Assembly (NCBI GenBank): GCA_964247695.1
Contig: CAXTVI010000003.1
Location: 62,001-126,000 of the forward strand
Direction: 5' to 3'
From: Lichenicoccus sp964247695
Lineage (GTDB): Bacteria; Pseudomonadota; Alphaproteobacteria; Acetobacterales; Acetobacteraceae
DNA: 64,000 nt
The notes beneath the pieces are model-generated. The model made no database searches. It saw only the letters and a list, made by a program, of their open reading frames with translations, and had not been told where the DNA came from. A program made the position numbers and the translations under genes. Positions 33,350-41,836 of the stretch are shown here, piece after piece; within the stretch, counting starts at the first letter, position 1; every line of letters begins with the position of its first letter.

Positions 33350-34335
33350 GCGCAGGGCTCCGGGTCCTGGTCCGCGGGGCCGGGGTGGCCGGGCTGGTCA
33401 CCGCCGTCACGCTGGCCGAGGGCGGTGCCCGGGTGACGCTGGCCGAGCAGGGGTCGCGCATCGGGTCGGGCGCGTCCTGGAAGGCCGGCGGCATGCTGGC
33501 GCCCTGGTGCGAGGCGGAGACGGCGCCGGCGGAGATCCTGTTGCATGGCGAAGCGGCGATCGGCTGGTGGCTGGCGCATGTGCCGGACGCAACGAGCGCC
33601 GGCAGCCTCGTACTGGCGCCGGCGCGCGATCAGGGCGAGCTGCTGCGGTTCGCCCGCCGCACCGAGGGGCATGAGTGGCTCGATGCAGAGGCGATCGCGG
33701 CGCTCGAGCCGTCTCTGGCCGGGCGCTTCGGCCGGGCGCTGCTGTATCCGCGCGAGGCGCATCTCGATCCGCGGGCGGCACTCGCGGCCCTGGCGGCAAG
33801 GCTGCAGGCGATCGGCGGCAGAATGGTGCTCGAGGCCGGCGAGTTCGACCGGACAGCCTTCACGCATGTCGTCGACTGCCGCGGCTTCGCGGCCCAGGCG
33901 ACGCTTGCAGGCCTGCGCGGCGTGCGCGGCGAGATGCTGCTGCTGCGCTGCCCGGACTTCTCCCTGCGCCGGCCGGTGCGGCTGCTGCACCCACGGCATC
34001 CGGTCTATCTGGTGCCACGGCCGGACCATGTCTTCATGCTTGGCGCCACCATGGTGGAGAGCGAGCAGCAGGGCGGCATCACCGCACGGGCGATGATGGA
34101 GCTGCTCGGGGCCGCCTATGCGCTGCACCCGGCGCTTGCCGATGCCGAGATCATCGAGACCGGCGCGGGTCTGCGTCCGTCGTATCCGGACAACATGCCG
34201 CGCGTGCGAGTGCTGGAGGACGGCAGCATCAGCGTCAACGGCATGCACCGGCACGGCTACCTGCTGGCGCCGGTGCTCGCAGCCGAGGTGGCGGGCATGC
34301 TTGGCTTGCAGGCGCCCCCTGAACTGCATACCTGA
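33346..34335 (+). CDS. thiO: FAD-dependent glycine oxidase-like protein, thiamin synthesis (ThiO)
   Basis: Oxidizes glycine to dehydroglycine, the substrate used by ThiG to build the thiazole ring. The 329 residues start with a dinucleotide-binding GAGVAGLVTAV and a GSGASWKAGGMLAPWCE motif typical of ThiO/DAO enzymes, and end with ETGAGLRPSYPDNMPRV and NGMHRHGYLLAPVLA, the flavin-contacting C-terminal signature. Start TTG33346 overlaps the fdhD stop (TTGA). Position just before thiS-thiG-thiE supports the assignment. Confidence 0.9.
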   Translation: MSAGLRVLVRGAGVAGLVTAVTLAEGGARVTLAEQGSRIGSGASWKAGGMLAPWCEAETAPAEILLHGEAAIGWWLAHVPDATSAGSLVLAPARDQGELLRFARRTEGHEWLDAEAIAALEPSLAGRFGRALLYPREAHLDPRAALAALAARLQAIGGRMVLEAGEFDRTAFTHVVDCRGFAAQATLAGLRGVRGEMLLLRCPDFSLRRPVRLLHPRHPVYLVPRPDHVFMLGATMVESEQQGGITARAMMELLGAAYALHPALADAEIIETGAGLRPSYPDNMPRVRVLEDGSISVNGMHRHGYLLAPVLAAEVAGMLGLQAPPELHT

Positions 34336-34364
34336 CACCCAACCGCAGAACCTGGAGACCGTGC

Positions 34365-34562
34365 ATGCGCATCCTGGTCAACGGCGCGCCGCACGAGGTC
34401 GCGTCCACCACCCTGGAGACCCTCCTGGTCGAGCTCGGCTACACCCAGCCGCGGCTGGCGACGGCATTGAACGGCGATTTCGTTCCGGCCGCGCACCGGG
34501 CGGGCCAGGTCCTGGATGACGGCATGCGGCTCGAGATCGTCTCGCCGATGCAGGGGGGCTGA
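34365..34562 (+). CDS. thiS: Thiamin sulfur carrier protein ThiS
   Basis: A 65-residue ubiquitin-like sulfur carrier. It begins MRILVNGAPHEV, has the beta-grasp spacing, and ends in the essential GG (residues 64-65) that becomes a thiocarboxylate. It is 29 bases after thiO and 3 before thiG, so the three act together. The short upstream gap has no room for a thiamin riboswitch. Confidence 0.95.
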   Translation: MRILVNGAPHEVASTTLETLLVELGYTQPRLATALNGDFVPAAHRAGQVLDDGMRLEIVSPMQGG

Positions 34563-34565
34563 CCC

Positions 34566-35336
34566 ATGCGTCTCTACGGCACCGACTTCGCTTCGCGCCT
34601 GCTGCTCGGCACCGCGCAATACCCGTCGCCCGACATCCTCGCCGGCTGCGTGCGGGCGGCGGCCCCGGCGCTGGTCACCGTCTCGCTGCGTCGCGAAGGC
34701 GCGGGGCTGCGCGCCGGCGAGGCCTTCTGGTCGCTGATCCGCGACCTCGGCGTGCCGGTGCTGCCGAACACCGCCGGCTGCCACACCGCGCGCGAGGCGG
34801 TGACCACGGCGCAGATGGCGCGCGAGGTGTTCGCCACCGACTGGATCAAGCTCGAGGTGATCGGCGAGAGCGACACGCTGCAGCCGGACGTGTTCGGCCT
34901 CGTCGAGGCCGCGCGCATCCTGTCCGGGGAGGGCTTCAAGGTGCTGCCCTACACCACGGAAGATCTGGTCGTGGCCGAGCGTCTGCTCGAGGCCGGGTGC
35001 GAGGTGCTGATGCCGTGGGGCGCGCCGATCGGCTCGGGCAAGGGGCTCAACAACATCTTCGGCCTGCGCGCCTTGCGCGCCCACTTCCCCGGGGTGCCGC
35101 TCGTGGTGGATGCCGGGATCGGGCTGCCCTCGCAGGCAGCGGCGGCCATGGAACTGGGTTACGACGCCATCCTGCTCAACACCGCGGTCGCCAAGGCCGG
35201 CGATCCGCCGGCGATGGCGCGCGCCTTTGCCCAGGCGATCGAGGCCGGCCGGGCCGCCTACCTGTCCGACCCGATGGAGAGCCGCGACATGGCGTCGCCC
35301 TCGACACCGGTGTTCGGCCGAGCCGTGCTGGCATGA
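34566..35336 (+). CDS. thiG: Thiazole synthase
   Basis: Condenses deoxyxylulose-5-P, dehydroglycine and ThiS thiocarboxylate into the thiamin thiazole. The 256-residue TIM barrel has NTAGCHTAREAV, the Schiff-base lysine K95 in DWIKLEVIGE, MPWGAPIGSG at the phosphate site and VVDAGIGLPSQAAAAMELG. Length is normal. Its stop overlaps the thiE start as ATGA. Confidence 0.97.
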   Translation: MRLYGTDFASRLLLGTAQYPSPDILAGCVRAAAPALVTVSLRREGAGLRAGEAFWSLIRDLGVPVLPNTAGCHTAREAVTTAQMAREVFATDWIKLEVIGESDTLQPDVFGLVEAARILSGEGFKVLPYTTEDLVVAERLLEAGCEVLMPWGAPIGSGKGLNNIFGLRALRAHFPGVPLVVDAGIGLPSQAAAAMELGYDAILLNTAVAKAGDPPAMARAFAQAIEAGRAAYLSDPMESRDMASPSTPVFGRAVLA

Positions 35337-35968
35337 GCGTGCTGCCGTCGCGCGCCTATCCGGTAGTGGACAGCGCCGCCTGGGTGCAGCGGCTGGTCGA
35401 GCATGGTGCGCGGCTGATCCAGCTCCGGGTGAAATCGTCCGACCCGGCGCATCTGCGGCAGCAGATCCGCGCAGCCCGGCTGGCCTGTGCCGCCGGTGGC
35501 GCCACGCTGGTGGTCAACGACCACTGGCAGCTGGCGATCGAGGAGGGTGTCGGATACATCCATCTTGGCCAGGAGGATCTGGACGAGGCGGACCGCGAGG
35601 CGATCCGCGGCAGCGGCGCGCGCCTCGGCATCAGCACGCATTCGGACGCCGAACTCGAGCGCGCGCTGGTCCTGGCGCCCGACTATGTGGCACTAGGTCC
35701 GGTCTATCCGACGACGCTGAAGATCATGCCCTGGGCGCCGCAGGGGCTCGACCGGATCGGCGAGTGGCGCCGGCGGATCGGGTCGCTGCCGCTGGTGGCG
35801 ATCGGCGGCATCACCCTCGAGCGTGCGACCGGCTGTCTCGCGGCCGGAGCTGACTGCGTCGCCGTTGTGTCGGACATCGTCGGACACCCCGATCCTCAGG
35901 CGCGCATGGCGGCCTGGGTGCGCGTCCTCGATGACGAGACTCAGGACGCGGCGGGTACGTGGCCGTAG
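35333..35968 (+). CDS. thiE: Thiamin phosphate synthase
   Basis: Joins the thiazole and pyrimidine phosphates to give thiamin phosphate. The 211-residue barrel has YPVVDS at its start, IQLRVK, VVNDHWQLAIEEGVGYIHLGQ, then ALGPVYPTTLKIMPW and VAIGGITLERA, which map on the known ThiE substrate loops. ATG35333 overlaps thiG (ATGA). The last 28 bases overlap the 3' end of the convergent oxygenase gene. thiC and thiD are not in this window. Confidence 0.92.
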   Translation: MSVLPSRAYPVVDSAAWVQRLVEHGARLIQLRVKSSDPAHLRQQIRAARLACAAGGATLVVNDHWQLAIEEGVGYIHLGQEDLDEADREAIRGSGARLGISTHSDAELERALVLAPDYVALGPVYPTTLKIMPWAPQGLDRIGEWRRRIGSLPLVAIGGITLERATGCLAAGADCVAVVSDIVGHPDPQARMAAWVRVLDDETQDAAGTWP

Positions 35969-36873
35969 GTCGGGTCCAGCCGTGACCTGAGGAAGTCGGC
36001 ACCGGTGATCGAGGGATAGCGCGCCACCATGTCCGGCGCGGTCAGCACCGGCACCACGGCAGCGTCCGGGTTGGGATCGAGGAAGAACGCGATCGAGTAG
36101 CGCTCGCTGGCGGGCTGGCTGACGCGATGCGGAGTCGAGACATAGACGTCGTTGCTCCAGCGCATCAGGCAGTCACCGATGTTGCAGACGAAGCTCCCCG
36201 GGATGTGCGGCGCATCGAGCCAGGCGCCGTCGCGCCGCTGCACCTGCAGCCCGGCCACCCCGTCGACTGACAGGATGGTGAGGTTGCCGTAGTCGGTATG
36301 GGTTCCGGCCCCCGGAGCCGACTTGTCCGCTGTGCTGGTCGGATAATGCAGCAGCCGCAGCGTTGCCATCGGCAGGTCCAGGGCGCTGTCGAAGAAATGC
36401 TCGGGCAGGTCGAGGTCGAGCGCCAGCCCGCGATGGATCAGCGTGCCGAGCGACAGGCACGCCTCGTAGTACGACAGCATCAGCCCCCGAAAGTCCGGCA
36501 AGTCCGGCCAGGCATTGTCGCCGCGGAACGGCTGCGCGCGTGCGGGATGCGCCGGTGGCAGCTCGAGCCCGATGTTGAATGCCTCCTTCCGATCGGGTGC
36601 CGCGTCGGCGTCGAGTCGCTCAAGACCGAGTTCGACATAGCCACGGTTGTTGCCGATGCGGCTATGCGCCAGCCGCCGCTTGTCCTCGATCGGCAGGGCG
36701 AAGAACGCCCGCGACGCGCCGAACATCGCCTGCATGGTGTGCTCGCCGATGCCATGCCCGGTGACGTAGAAGAAGCCGACCTCCCGGCAGGCCTGGCCGA
36801 GCGAGGCGGCAACCGCCCGGCGCTCGCTCTCGTCCGTCGAGAGCAGTGGCGCGATGTCGATGACCGGTAGCAT
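35941..36873 (-). CDS. 2-oxoglutarate/Fe(II) dioxygenase, isopenicillin N synthase-like
   Basis: A 310-residue non-heme iron oxygenase of the IPNS/gibberellin-oxidase type. It has the N-terminal DIOX_N region (LPVIDIAPLL, CREVGFFYVTGHGI) and the iron triad H192-x-D194 (GTHTDYGNLTIL) plus H249 (STPHRV), with R258-x-S260 for the co-substrate carboxylate. Substrate is unknown; bacterial members hydroxylate or oxidize small molecules. ATG36873 has GAGG 8 bases upstream and is preferred over GTG36885. It overlaps thiE tail to tail by 28 bp, so the two transcripts are antisense to each other there. Confidence 0.88.
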   Translation of the reverse strand: MLPVIDIAPLLSTDESERRAVAASLGQACREVGFFYVTGHGIGEHTMQAMFGASRAFFALPIEDKRRLAHSRIGNNRGYVELGLERLDADAAPDRKEAFNIGLELPPAHPARAQPFRGDNAWPDLPDFRGLMLSYYEACLSLGTLIHRGLALDLDLPEHFFDSALDLPMATLRLLHYPTSTADKSAPGAGTHTDYGNLTILSVDGVAGLQVQRRDGAWLDAPHIPGSFVCNIGDCLMRWSNDVYVSTPHRVSQPASERYSIAFFLDPNPDAAVVPVLTAPDMVARYPSITGADFLRSRLDPTYGHVPAAS

Positions 36874-36896
36874 GGCTGCCCTCACATGGCGTTGCG

Positions 36897-38084
36897 CTAT
36901 GACCCGGTGACCAGCTTACGCTGCTTCCAGTCGTAGCGCATCGTATCGAACAGGGTTGGCACCTGGTCCCATGGCTCCTGCGGGCGCGGCACCGTATAGG
37001 CGGAAACCGCGATCTCGTCCGGCGAGACCTCGAGGCGCAGGAAGCCGAAGCGGTCGTCGTAGTAGCTGTTGAGCGTGACGCCGGACTGGCCGGGCACCGC
37101 ATAGGGCGTGATCAGCGGCTGGCCGTTGATCTTCGCGACCTTGTGCAGGTTGTGGTAGCCGCCCTGGCCGGCCACGAAATAGGGCGTCACACCGCTGCCA
37201 TCCGCGTCCGCGATGGTGAAACGCTGGTAGTTATGCACGTGCGCGGTGAACACCATGTCGGCGCTCCGCCCGGCGCTGGCAAACGAGTTCACGAGCAACG
37301 TCGCCATCGCCTTGCTGCCGGAATGGTAGGTGTCGAGCGAGTAGATCGGATGATGCAGCGCCACGATCAGCGCGCGGTCCTTCGGCGCCGCCTGTAATTC
37401 CCCCACGAACCACGCCGCCTGGTCCGTCTCGACGACGCCGCCTTCGGGAACGTTCGTGTACAGACCGATGATGGTCGCGAACGGCGTGTTGAGTGTCCAG
37501 TACACGTTCGGCTGGATCATCGCGGTGCGTGAGGCCTCGCCCGCGTCCGGCGAACGCGTCCCCGGCGTGGGAGCGCAGAAATTGCGCACGAAGGTGGCGA
37601 GCGACGGCAGCGGATTGGTGCGCGTGCCGTCATCGAACACGTCGCCATCATGGTTGCCGGGAATGCCGATGATCGGCAGCGGGTAGTGCGCGTACGGATC
37701 GTAGAACTGCGGCACATATTGCTCGGCCTGGCCGTCGAAATAGACCACGTCTCCGAGATGGTAGAAAAATGCCGGGACGCCGAACGGCCCCGCGACGCCG
37801 GCATCCTGCTCCATCCCCGCCGCAACCAGCGTCTGCGGGTTGGGGTCCAGCACGCCGCCGGTATCGCCCACGACATGGAACGCCATGCCGCCGGCCTTGC
37901 GCGCGGCGGCGACCGCCCTGGGCACGATCGCCTCGAGGTCGAGCCGGAACGGCGCCGTCCCGGTCGGGGCGGGAAGCGGCTGGAACGGGCTGCCCTTGAA
38001 CAGAGGCGCCTGCTGCGGATGCGGGGGCGACTGCGAGGGACGGCGCTGGCCGAAGCCGTGCAGCGGATTTGGATGACGCGCCAT
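36897..38084 (-). CDS. Calcineurin-like metallophosphoesterase
   Basis: A 395-residue phosphoesterase with the two-metal motif series: HVVGDTGG, FYHLGDVVYFDG (GDxxY), GIPGNHDGD (GNHD), VALHHPIYS and FTAHVHNYQRF, where the usual GHxH reads AHVH. The order resembles purple acid phosphatase-like enzymes. No signal peptide is seen: the N-terminus is MARHPNPLHGFGQRRP. Start ATG38084 has GGAGG 6 bases upstream. It lies 23 bases upstream of the oxygenase on the same strand and may be co-transcribed with it. Substrate unknown. Confidence 0.87.
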   Translation of the reverse strand: MARHPNPLHGFGQRRPSQSPPHPQQAPLFKGSPFQPLPAPTGTAPFRLDLEAIVPRAVAAARKAGGMAFHVVGDTGGVLDPNPQTLVAAGMEQDAGVAGPFGVPAFFYHLGDVVYFDGQAEQYVPQFYDPYAHYPLPIIGIPGNHDGDVFDDGTRTNPLPSLATFVRNFCAPTPGTRSPDAGEASRTAMIQPNVYWTLNTPFATIIGLYTNVPEGGVVETDQAAWFVGELQAAPKDRALIVALHHPIYSLDTYHSGSKAMATLLVNSFASAGRSADMVFTAHVHNYQRFTIADADGSGVTPYFVAGQGGYHNLHKVAKINGQPLITPYAVPGQSGVTLNSYYDDRFGFLRLEVSPDEIAVSAYTVPRPQEPWDQVPTLFDTMRYDWKQRKLVTGS

Positions 38085-38132
38085 GGTCGACCTCCGTGCG
38101 GATGCTGGCCGCCGGCGCCGCAGGCCGCGGCA

Positions 38133-38162
38133 TTGACAGCGCAATCAGGCGATCCATACCCT
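38133..38162 (+). promoter_or_regulatory. Candidate sigma-70 promoter of the sugar ABC operon
   Basis: A perfect -35 hexamer TTGACA (38133-38138) is followed after 18 bases by TACCCT (38157-38162). It lies 59 bp before the start codon of the binding protein gene, in the divergent region with the metallophosphoesterase. Consensus match by eye. Confidence 0.45.
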
Positions 38163-38220
38163 GTCCCCAACGAGGTAGCGAACGCCCGGCGGGCGCAGCA
38201 AGCCTGAACCGGAGGAAGTC

Positions 38221-39261
38221 ATGTCCCGCACTCTGCTGCGTCGCGCAGCCATCGCCACATCTGTCGTTGCATCCCTCGGCCTGCTCTCCGCCGTCTCGGC
38301 CGGACCCGCTTCGGCGCAGCAGCCCGCGGTGGTCGGCTACAGCGTCTCGACGCTGGCCAACCCGTTCTTCCAGGGCATGTCCAAGGGGGTGGTGACCGGC
38401 ATCAAGGCGCATCCCGACCTCACCTTGATCAATACCAGCGCCAACGGCGACGCCAACACGCAGGCGAACCAGGTGCTCGACCTGATCAACCAGCATGTCG
38501 CCGCCCTGATCCTGAACCCGATCAACGCCAATGCGATCGTGCCGGTGGTGCACAAGGCCAACAAGGCGCACATCCCGGTCTTCACGCTCGATCGTGGCGC
38601 CGCCTGCGGCAAGTGCCAGGTCAATTTCCTCGAGACCGACAACGTTGCCCTCGGCAAGGAGGGCGCGGACTTCATCGCCCAGCAGCTCAAGGCTCGCTAC
38701 GGCTCCCTCAAGGGCAATGTGGTGGATCTCGAAGGCCTGCTCGGGACCACCGCCGGCGATGATCGCGAGCGCGGCTTCGCCACCGAGTTCACGAAATTGT
38801 CGTCCGCCAATCCTGGCCTGAAGCTCATCGCCAGGCAGGCCGCCGATTTCGACGCCGACAAGGGCTTCAACATCACCACGCAGCTGCTGGCCGCGCACAA
38901 CGACATCGACGCGATCTTCAACGGCAACGACGACAACGCGATCGGCGCCGTCCGCGCGATCCGGCAGGCCAACCGGTTCGTGCCGATAGGCGATCCCAAG
39001 CATATCGTGGTGATCGGCATCGACGGCACCGAGCAGGGGCTCAGCGCCATACGCAAGGGCCAGATGGATGCCACCCTGTCGCAGAACCCGCTGACCATGG
39101 CGGCGCAGACGGTGAACTACATCGAGCAATACCTGCATGGCGACAAGTCGAAGATCCCGGCGCACCAGTTCTGGCCGCACGTGCTGCTGACCAAGGCCAA
39201 CCTCGATACCCCGGAGGTCAAGCAGTACGGCCTTTGGGGCGACCAGGTCGCGGCCCAGTAG
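38221..39261 (+). CDS. Sugar ABC transporter periplasmic binding protein (RbsB-like)
   Basis: Captures a sugar in the periplasm and delivers it to the permease. The 346 residues start with a signal peptide ending at about residue 32 (SAGPASAQQ), then the type I periplasmic fold: VVGYSVSTLANPFFQGM, AALILNPINANAIVPVV, VFTLDRGAACGKC, FNGNDDNAIGAVRAI and VVIGIDGTEQGLSAIRKG. It resembles the ribose/galactofuranose/inositol branch; the exact sugar is not readable. GGAGGAAG precedes the start. Genes for the ATPase and permease follow. Confidence 0.92.
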   Translation: MSRTLLRRAAIATSVVASLGLLSAVSAGPASAQQPAVVGYSVSTLANPFFQGMSKGVVTGIKAHPDLTLINTSANGDANTQANQVLDLINQHVAALILNPINANAIVPVVHKANKAHIPVFTLDRGAACGKCQVNFLETDNVALGKEGADFIAQQLKARYGSLKGNVVDLEGLLGTTAGDDRERGFATEFTKLSSANPGLKLIARQAADFDADKGFNITTQLLAAHNDIDAIFNGNDDNAIGAVRAIRQANRFVPIGDPKHIVVIGIDGTEQGLSAIRKGQMDATLSQNPLTMAAQTVNYIEQYLHGDKSKIPAHQFWPHVLLTKANLDTPEVKQYGLWGDQVAAQ

Positions 39262-39285
39262 CAGGCGGCCGCAGGAGACCGGGCG

Positions 39286-40773
39286 GTGCCGACGCTGCTG
39301 GAGATGCGCGGCATCAGCAAGTCGTTCCCCGGCGTCCGCGCGCTGGCCGACGTCTCGATCACGCTCGAGCGCGGCGAGGTGCTTGGCATCGTGGGCGAGA
39401 ACGGCGCCGGCAAGTCGACGCTGATGAAGGTGCTGGCCGGCGCCTACCGGGCCGATGCCGGCCACGTGCTGCTGGACGGCGTCGAGTTCGCGCCGCGTGG
39501 TCCACGTGATGCGCTGGATGCCGGGATCGTGGTGATCCACCAGGAGCTCAGCCTCGTGCCCGACCAGACGGTCGCCGAGAACATCTATCTCGGCAACCTG
39601 CCACGCAATGCGCTCGGCCTGGTGCGGCGCGTGCTGCTCCACCGGAACAGCCGCGCGCTGCTGGCCCGGGTCGGTCTGGAGATCCCGCCCGGAACGCCGG
39701 TGCGCCGCCTCGGCATCGCCCAGCAGCAGCTCGTCGAGATCGCGCGCGCGCTGTCCCGCGAGGCGCGCGTGATCGTCATGGACGAGCCGACCGCGACGCT
39801 GACCATCGCCGAGCAGCGCATCCTGTATGCGACGGTGGCCAGCCTGCGCCAGGCCGGCATCGGCATCGTGTTCATCAGCCACCATCTCGAGGAGATCTTC
39901 GAGATCTGCGACCGCGTGACCGTGATGCGCGACGGCGCCACGGTGGCAACAAGGCCGGTGGCGGAGTGGGACGAGGCCGGGCTGATCCAGGCCATGGTCA
40001 ACCGGCCGATCTCCGCGCTGTTCCCGGCGCGCGCGGCCAGCATCGGCGCGCCGATGCTGGAGGTGGAGGCGCTGTCCTCGACCGGACGGTTCTCCGGCGT
40101 GTCGCTCACCGTCCGCGCCGGCGAGGTCGTGGGGCTCGGCGGCCTGATGGGAGCCGGACGCACCGAGGTGCTCAAGGCGATCTACGGTGCGCTGCCCGGC
40201 ACCACCGGCAGCCTGCGGATCGGTGGCCAGCCGGTACCCATCCGCAGCCCGCGCGAGGCGATCGCCGCCGGCATCGCCTTCGTGCCGGAGGACCGCAAGG
40301 GCGAGGGGCTGGTGCTGCCGTTCCCGGTGCGCTCGAACGTGGCGCTCTCCACCCTCGACAAGCTCGCCTGGCTGCGGGTGTTCAGCGCCCGTGGCCGCAC
40401 CGACCGCGTGGCCGCCGATGCGGTGGACGAACTGCGCATACGCACCCCGGGCATCGGCACCACGGTCGGCAGCCTGTCCGGCGGCAACCAGCAGAAGGTC
40501 GTGCTGGCGCGGGCGCTGACCACGCACCCCCGCGTGTTCCTGCTGGACGAGCCGACGCGCGGCATCGATGTCGGCGCCAAGGTGGAGGTCTATCGCCTGA
40601 TCGGCGAACTGGCCGCACAGGGCGGCGCGGTGCTGGTGGTCTCGTCCGACATGCTGGAACTGCTCGGGCTGTGCGACCGCATCCTGGTGATGCGCTCCGG
40701 CCGTCTGGCCGGGGGTCTCGAGCGCGAGGCGTTCAGCCAGGAACGGATCATGGCGCTGGCGGCGCTGGGTTGA
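39286..40773 (+). CDS. Sugar ABC transporter ATP-binding protein (RbsA-like)
   Basis: Double-domain ABC ATPase of 495 residues. The first cassette has Walker A GENGAGKST, signature LGIAQQQLVEIARAL, Walker B VIVMDEPTATLT. In the second cassette the P-loop is GLMGAGRTE, the degenerate form usual for the sugar (CUT2) family, with LSGGNQQKVVLARAL and FLLDEPTRGIDVGAK. Start GTG39286 is 24 bases after the binding protein. The stop may overlap a TTG start of the permease gene. Confidence 0.94.
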   Translation: MPTLLEMRGISKSFPGVRALADVSITLERGEVLGIVGENGAGKSTLMKVLAGAYRADAGHVLLDGVEFAPRGPRDALDAGIVVIHQELSLVPDQTVAENIYLGNLPRNALGLVRRVLLHRNSRALLARVGLEIPPGTPVRRLGIAQQQLVEIARALSREARVIVMDEPTATLTIAEQRILYATVASLRQAGIGIVFISHHLEEIFEICDRVTVMRDGATVATRPVAEWDEAGLIQAMVNRPISALFPARAASIGAPMLEVEALSSTGRFSGVSLTVRAGEVVGLGGLMGAGRTEVLKAIYGALPGTTGSLRIGGQPVPIRSPREAIAAGIAFVPEDRKGEGLVLPFPVRSNVALSTLDKLAWLRVFSARGRTDRVAADAVDELRIRTPGIGTTVGSLSGGNQQKVVLARALTTHPRVFLLDEPTRGIDVGAKVEVYRLIGELAAQGGAVLVVSSDMLELLGLCDRILVMRSGRLAGGLEREAFSQERIMALAALG

Positions 40774-40799
40774 ACTCTTTCGAGAAAGCGGCGGCTTCC

Positions 40800-41792
40800 A
40801 TGTCAGCATCTGAGACCGGCAACGCGGCAAAGCCGGGACGCTTCACCCTGGGTGGCGTTGGCCGCGCGTTGAACGAACTGACCATCGTGGTCGGGTTCGT
40901 CGCGATCTCGCTGTACCTCGCCGTCACCACGCCGGCCTTCCTCAGCACCGCCAACATCCTGTCGATCCTGCTGGCGAGCTCGCTGATCGGCATCGTCGCG
41001 GTCGGCGAGACCTTCGTCATCGTCACCAGTGGCATCGATCTCTCGGTCGGCTCGGTGGTGGCCTTTACCGGCGTGATGACCGGCCTTGCCATTCATGCGC
41101 ATTTCCCGGTGCCGCTCGCGGTGCTGACCGGCATCGGCATCGGCGCGTTGTGCGGCGCGTTCATCGCGTTCGCGATCACCGTGCTCAACATGAGCCCGTT
41201 CATCGTGACGCTCGCCGTGCTGGCGATGGCGCGCGGCCTCGCCTTCATCGTCACCAATGGGAATACGATCTTCGACTTCCCGGACAGCTTCGACAATATC
41301 GGCGGCGGCAATCTCGGGCCGGTGCCGATCGCCGCCCTGATCGCGGCCGCCGTGTTCCTGGTCGCCTGGGTGGTGCTGTCACGCACCGTGCTCGGTGCCG
41401 AGATCTACGCGGTCGGCGGCAACCGCGAGGCGGCACGGCTGGCCGGCATCCCGGTCAACCGCACGCTCGCCATCGTCTACATCATCAGTGGCGCGCTCGC
41501 GGGCCTCGGCGGCGTGGTGCTGGCCGGCCGGCTCGACAGCGCGCAGCCGATCGCCGCCGTCGGGCTGGAGCTGAACGCGATCGCCGCCGTGGTGATCGGT
41601 GGCGCCTCGCTGTTCGGCGGCAAGGGCAGCATGCTGGGCACGCTGCTGGGCGTCCTGATCATCGGCCTGATCAATAACGGCCTTACCCTGAAGAACGTCC
41701 AGCCGTTCTGGGTGCAGTTCATCCAGGGCGCGGTGATCTTCGGCGCCGTGCTGATCGACAGCCTAAACCAGAAGCGGCGCGGCCGGGTCTGA
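40800..41792 (+). CDS. Sugar ABC transporter permease (RbsC-like)
   Basis: Inner-membrane permease of 330 residues with about ten hydrophobic segments. Typical CUT2 permease segments are TSGIDLSVGSVVAFTGV, the loop GGNREAARLAGIPVNR that contacts the ATPase, and GGASLFGGKGSMLGTLLGV. ATG40800 is given; an in-frame TTG at 40770 overlaps the ATPase stop as TTGA and may be the true coupled start, adding ten residues (LNSFEKAAAS). Completes the importer. Confidence 0.93.
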   Translation: MSASETGNAAKPGRFTLGGVGRALNELTIVVGFVAISLYLAVTTPAFLSTANILSILLASSLIGIVAVGETFVIVTSGIDLSVGSVVAFTGVMTGLAIHAHFPVPLAVLTGIGIGALCGAFIAFAITVLNMSPFIVTLAVLAMARGLAFIVTNGNTIFDFPDSFDNIGGGNLGPVPIAALIAAAVFLVAWVVLSRTVLGAEIYAVGGNREAARLAGIPVNRTLAIVYIISGALAGLGGVVLAGRLDSAQPIAAVGLELNAIAAVVIGGASLFGGKGSMLGTLLGVLIIGLINNGLTLKNVQPFWVQFIQGAVIFGAVLIDSLNQKRRGRV

Positions 41793-41836
41793 CCGGTCGC
41801 GGCGTTGCCTACTGCGCCGAGCCGGGAGGCCCGCCG

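Noticed and set aside
34336..34364. Possible TPP riboswitch before thiS
   Set aside because: The gap is only 29 bases, far too short, and fdhD-thiO are directly joined upstream.
37648..40830. Long minus-strand open frame across the sugar ABC operon
   Set aside because: Opposes three well-defined ABC transporter genes and has no recognizable domain.
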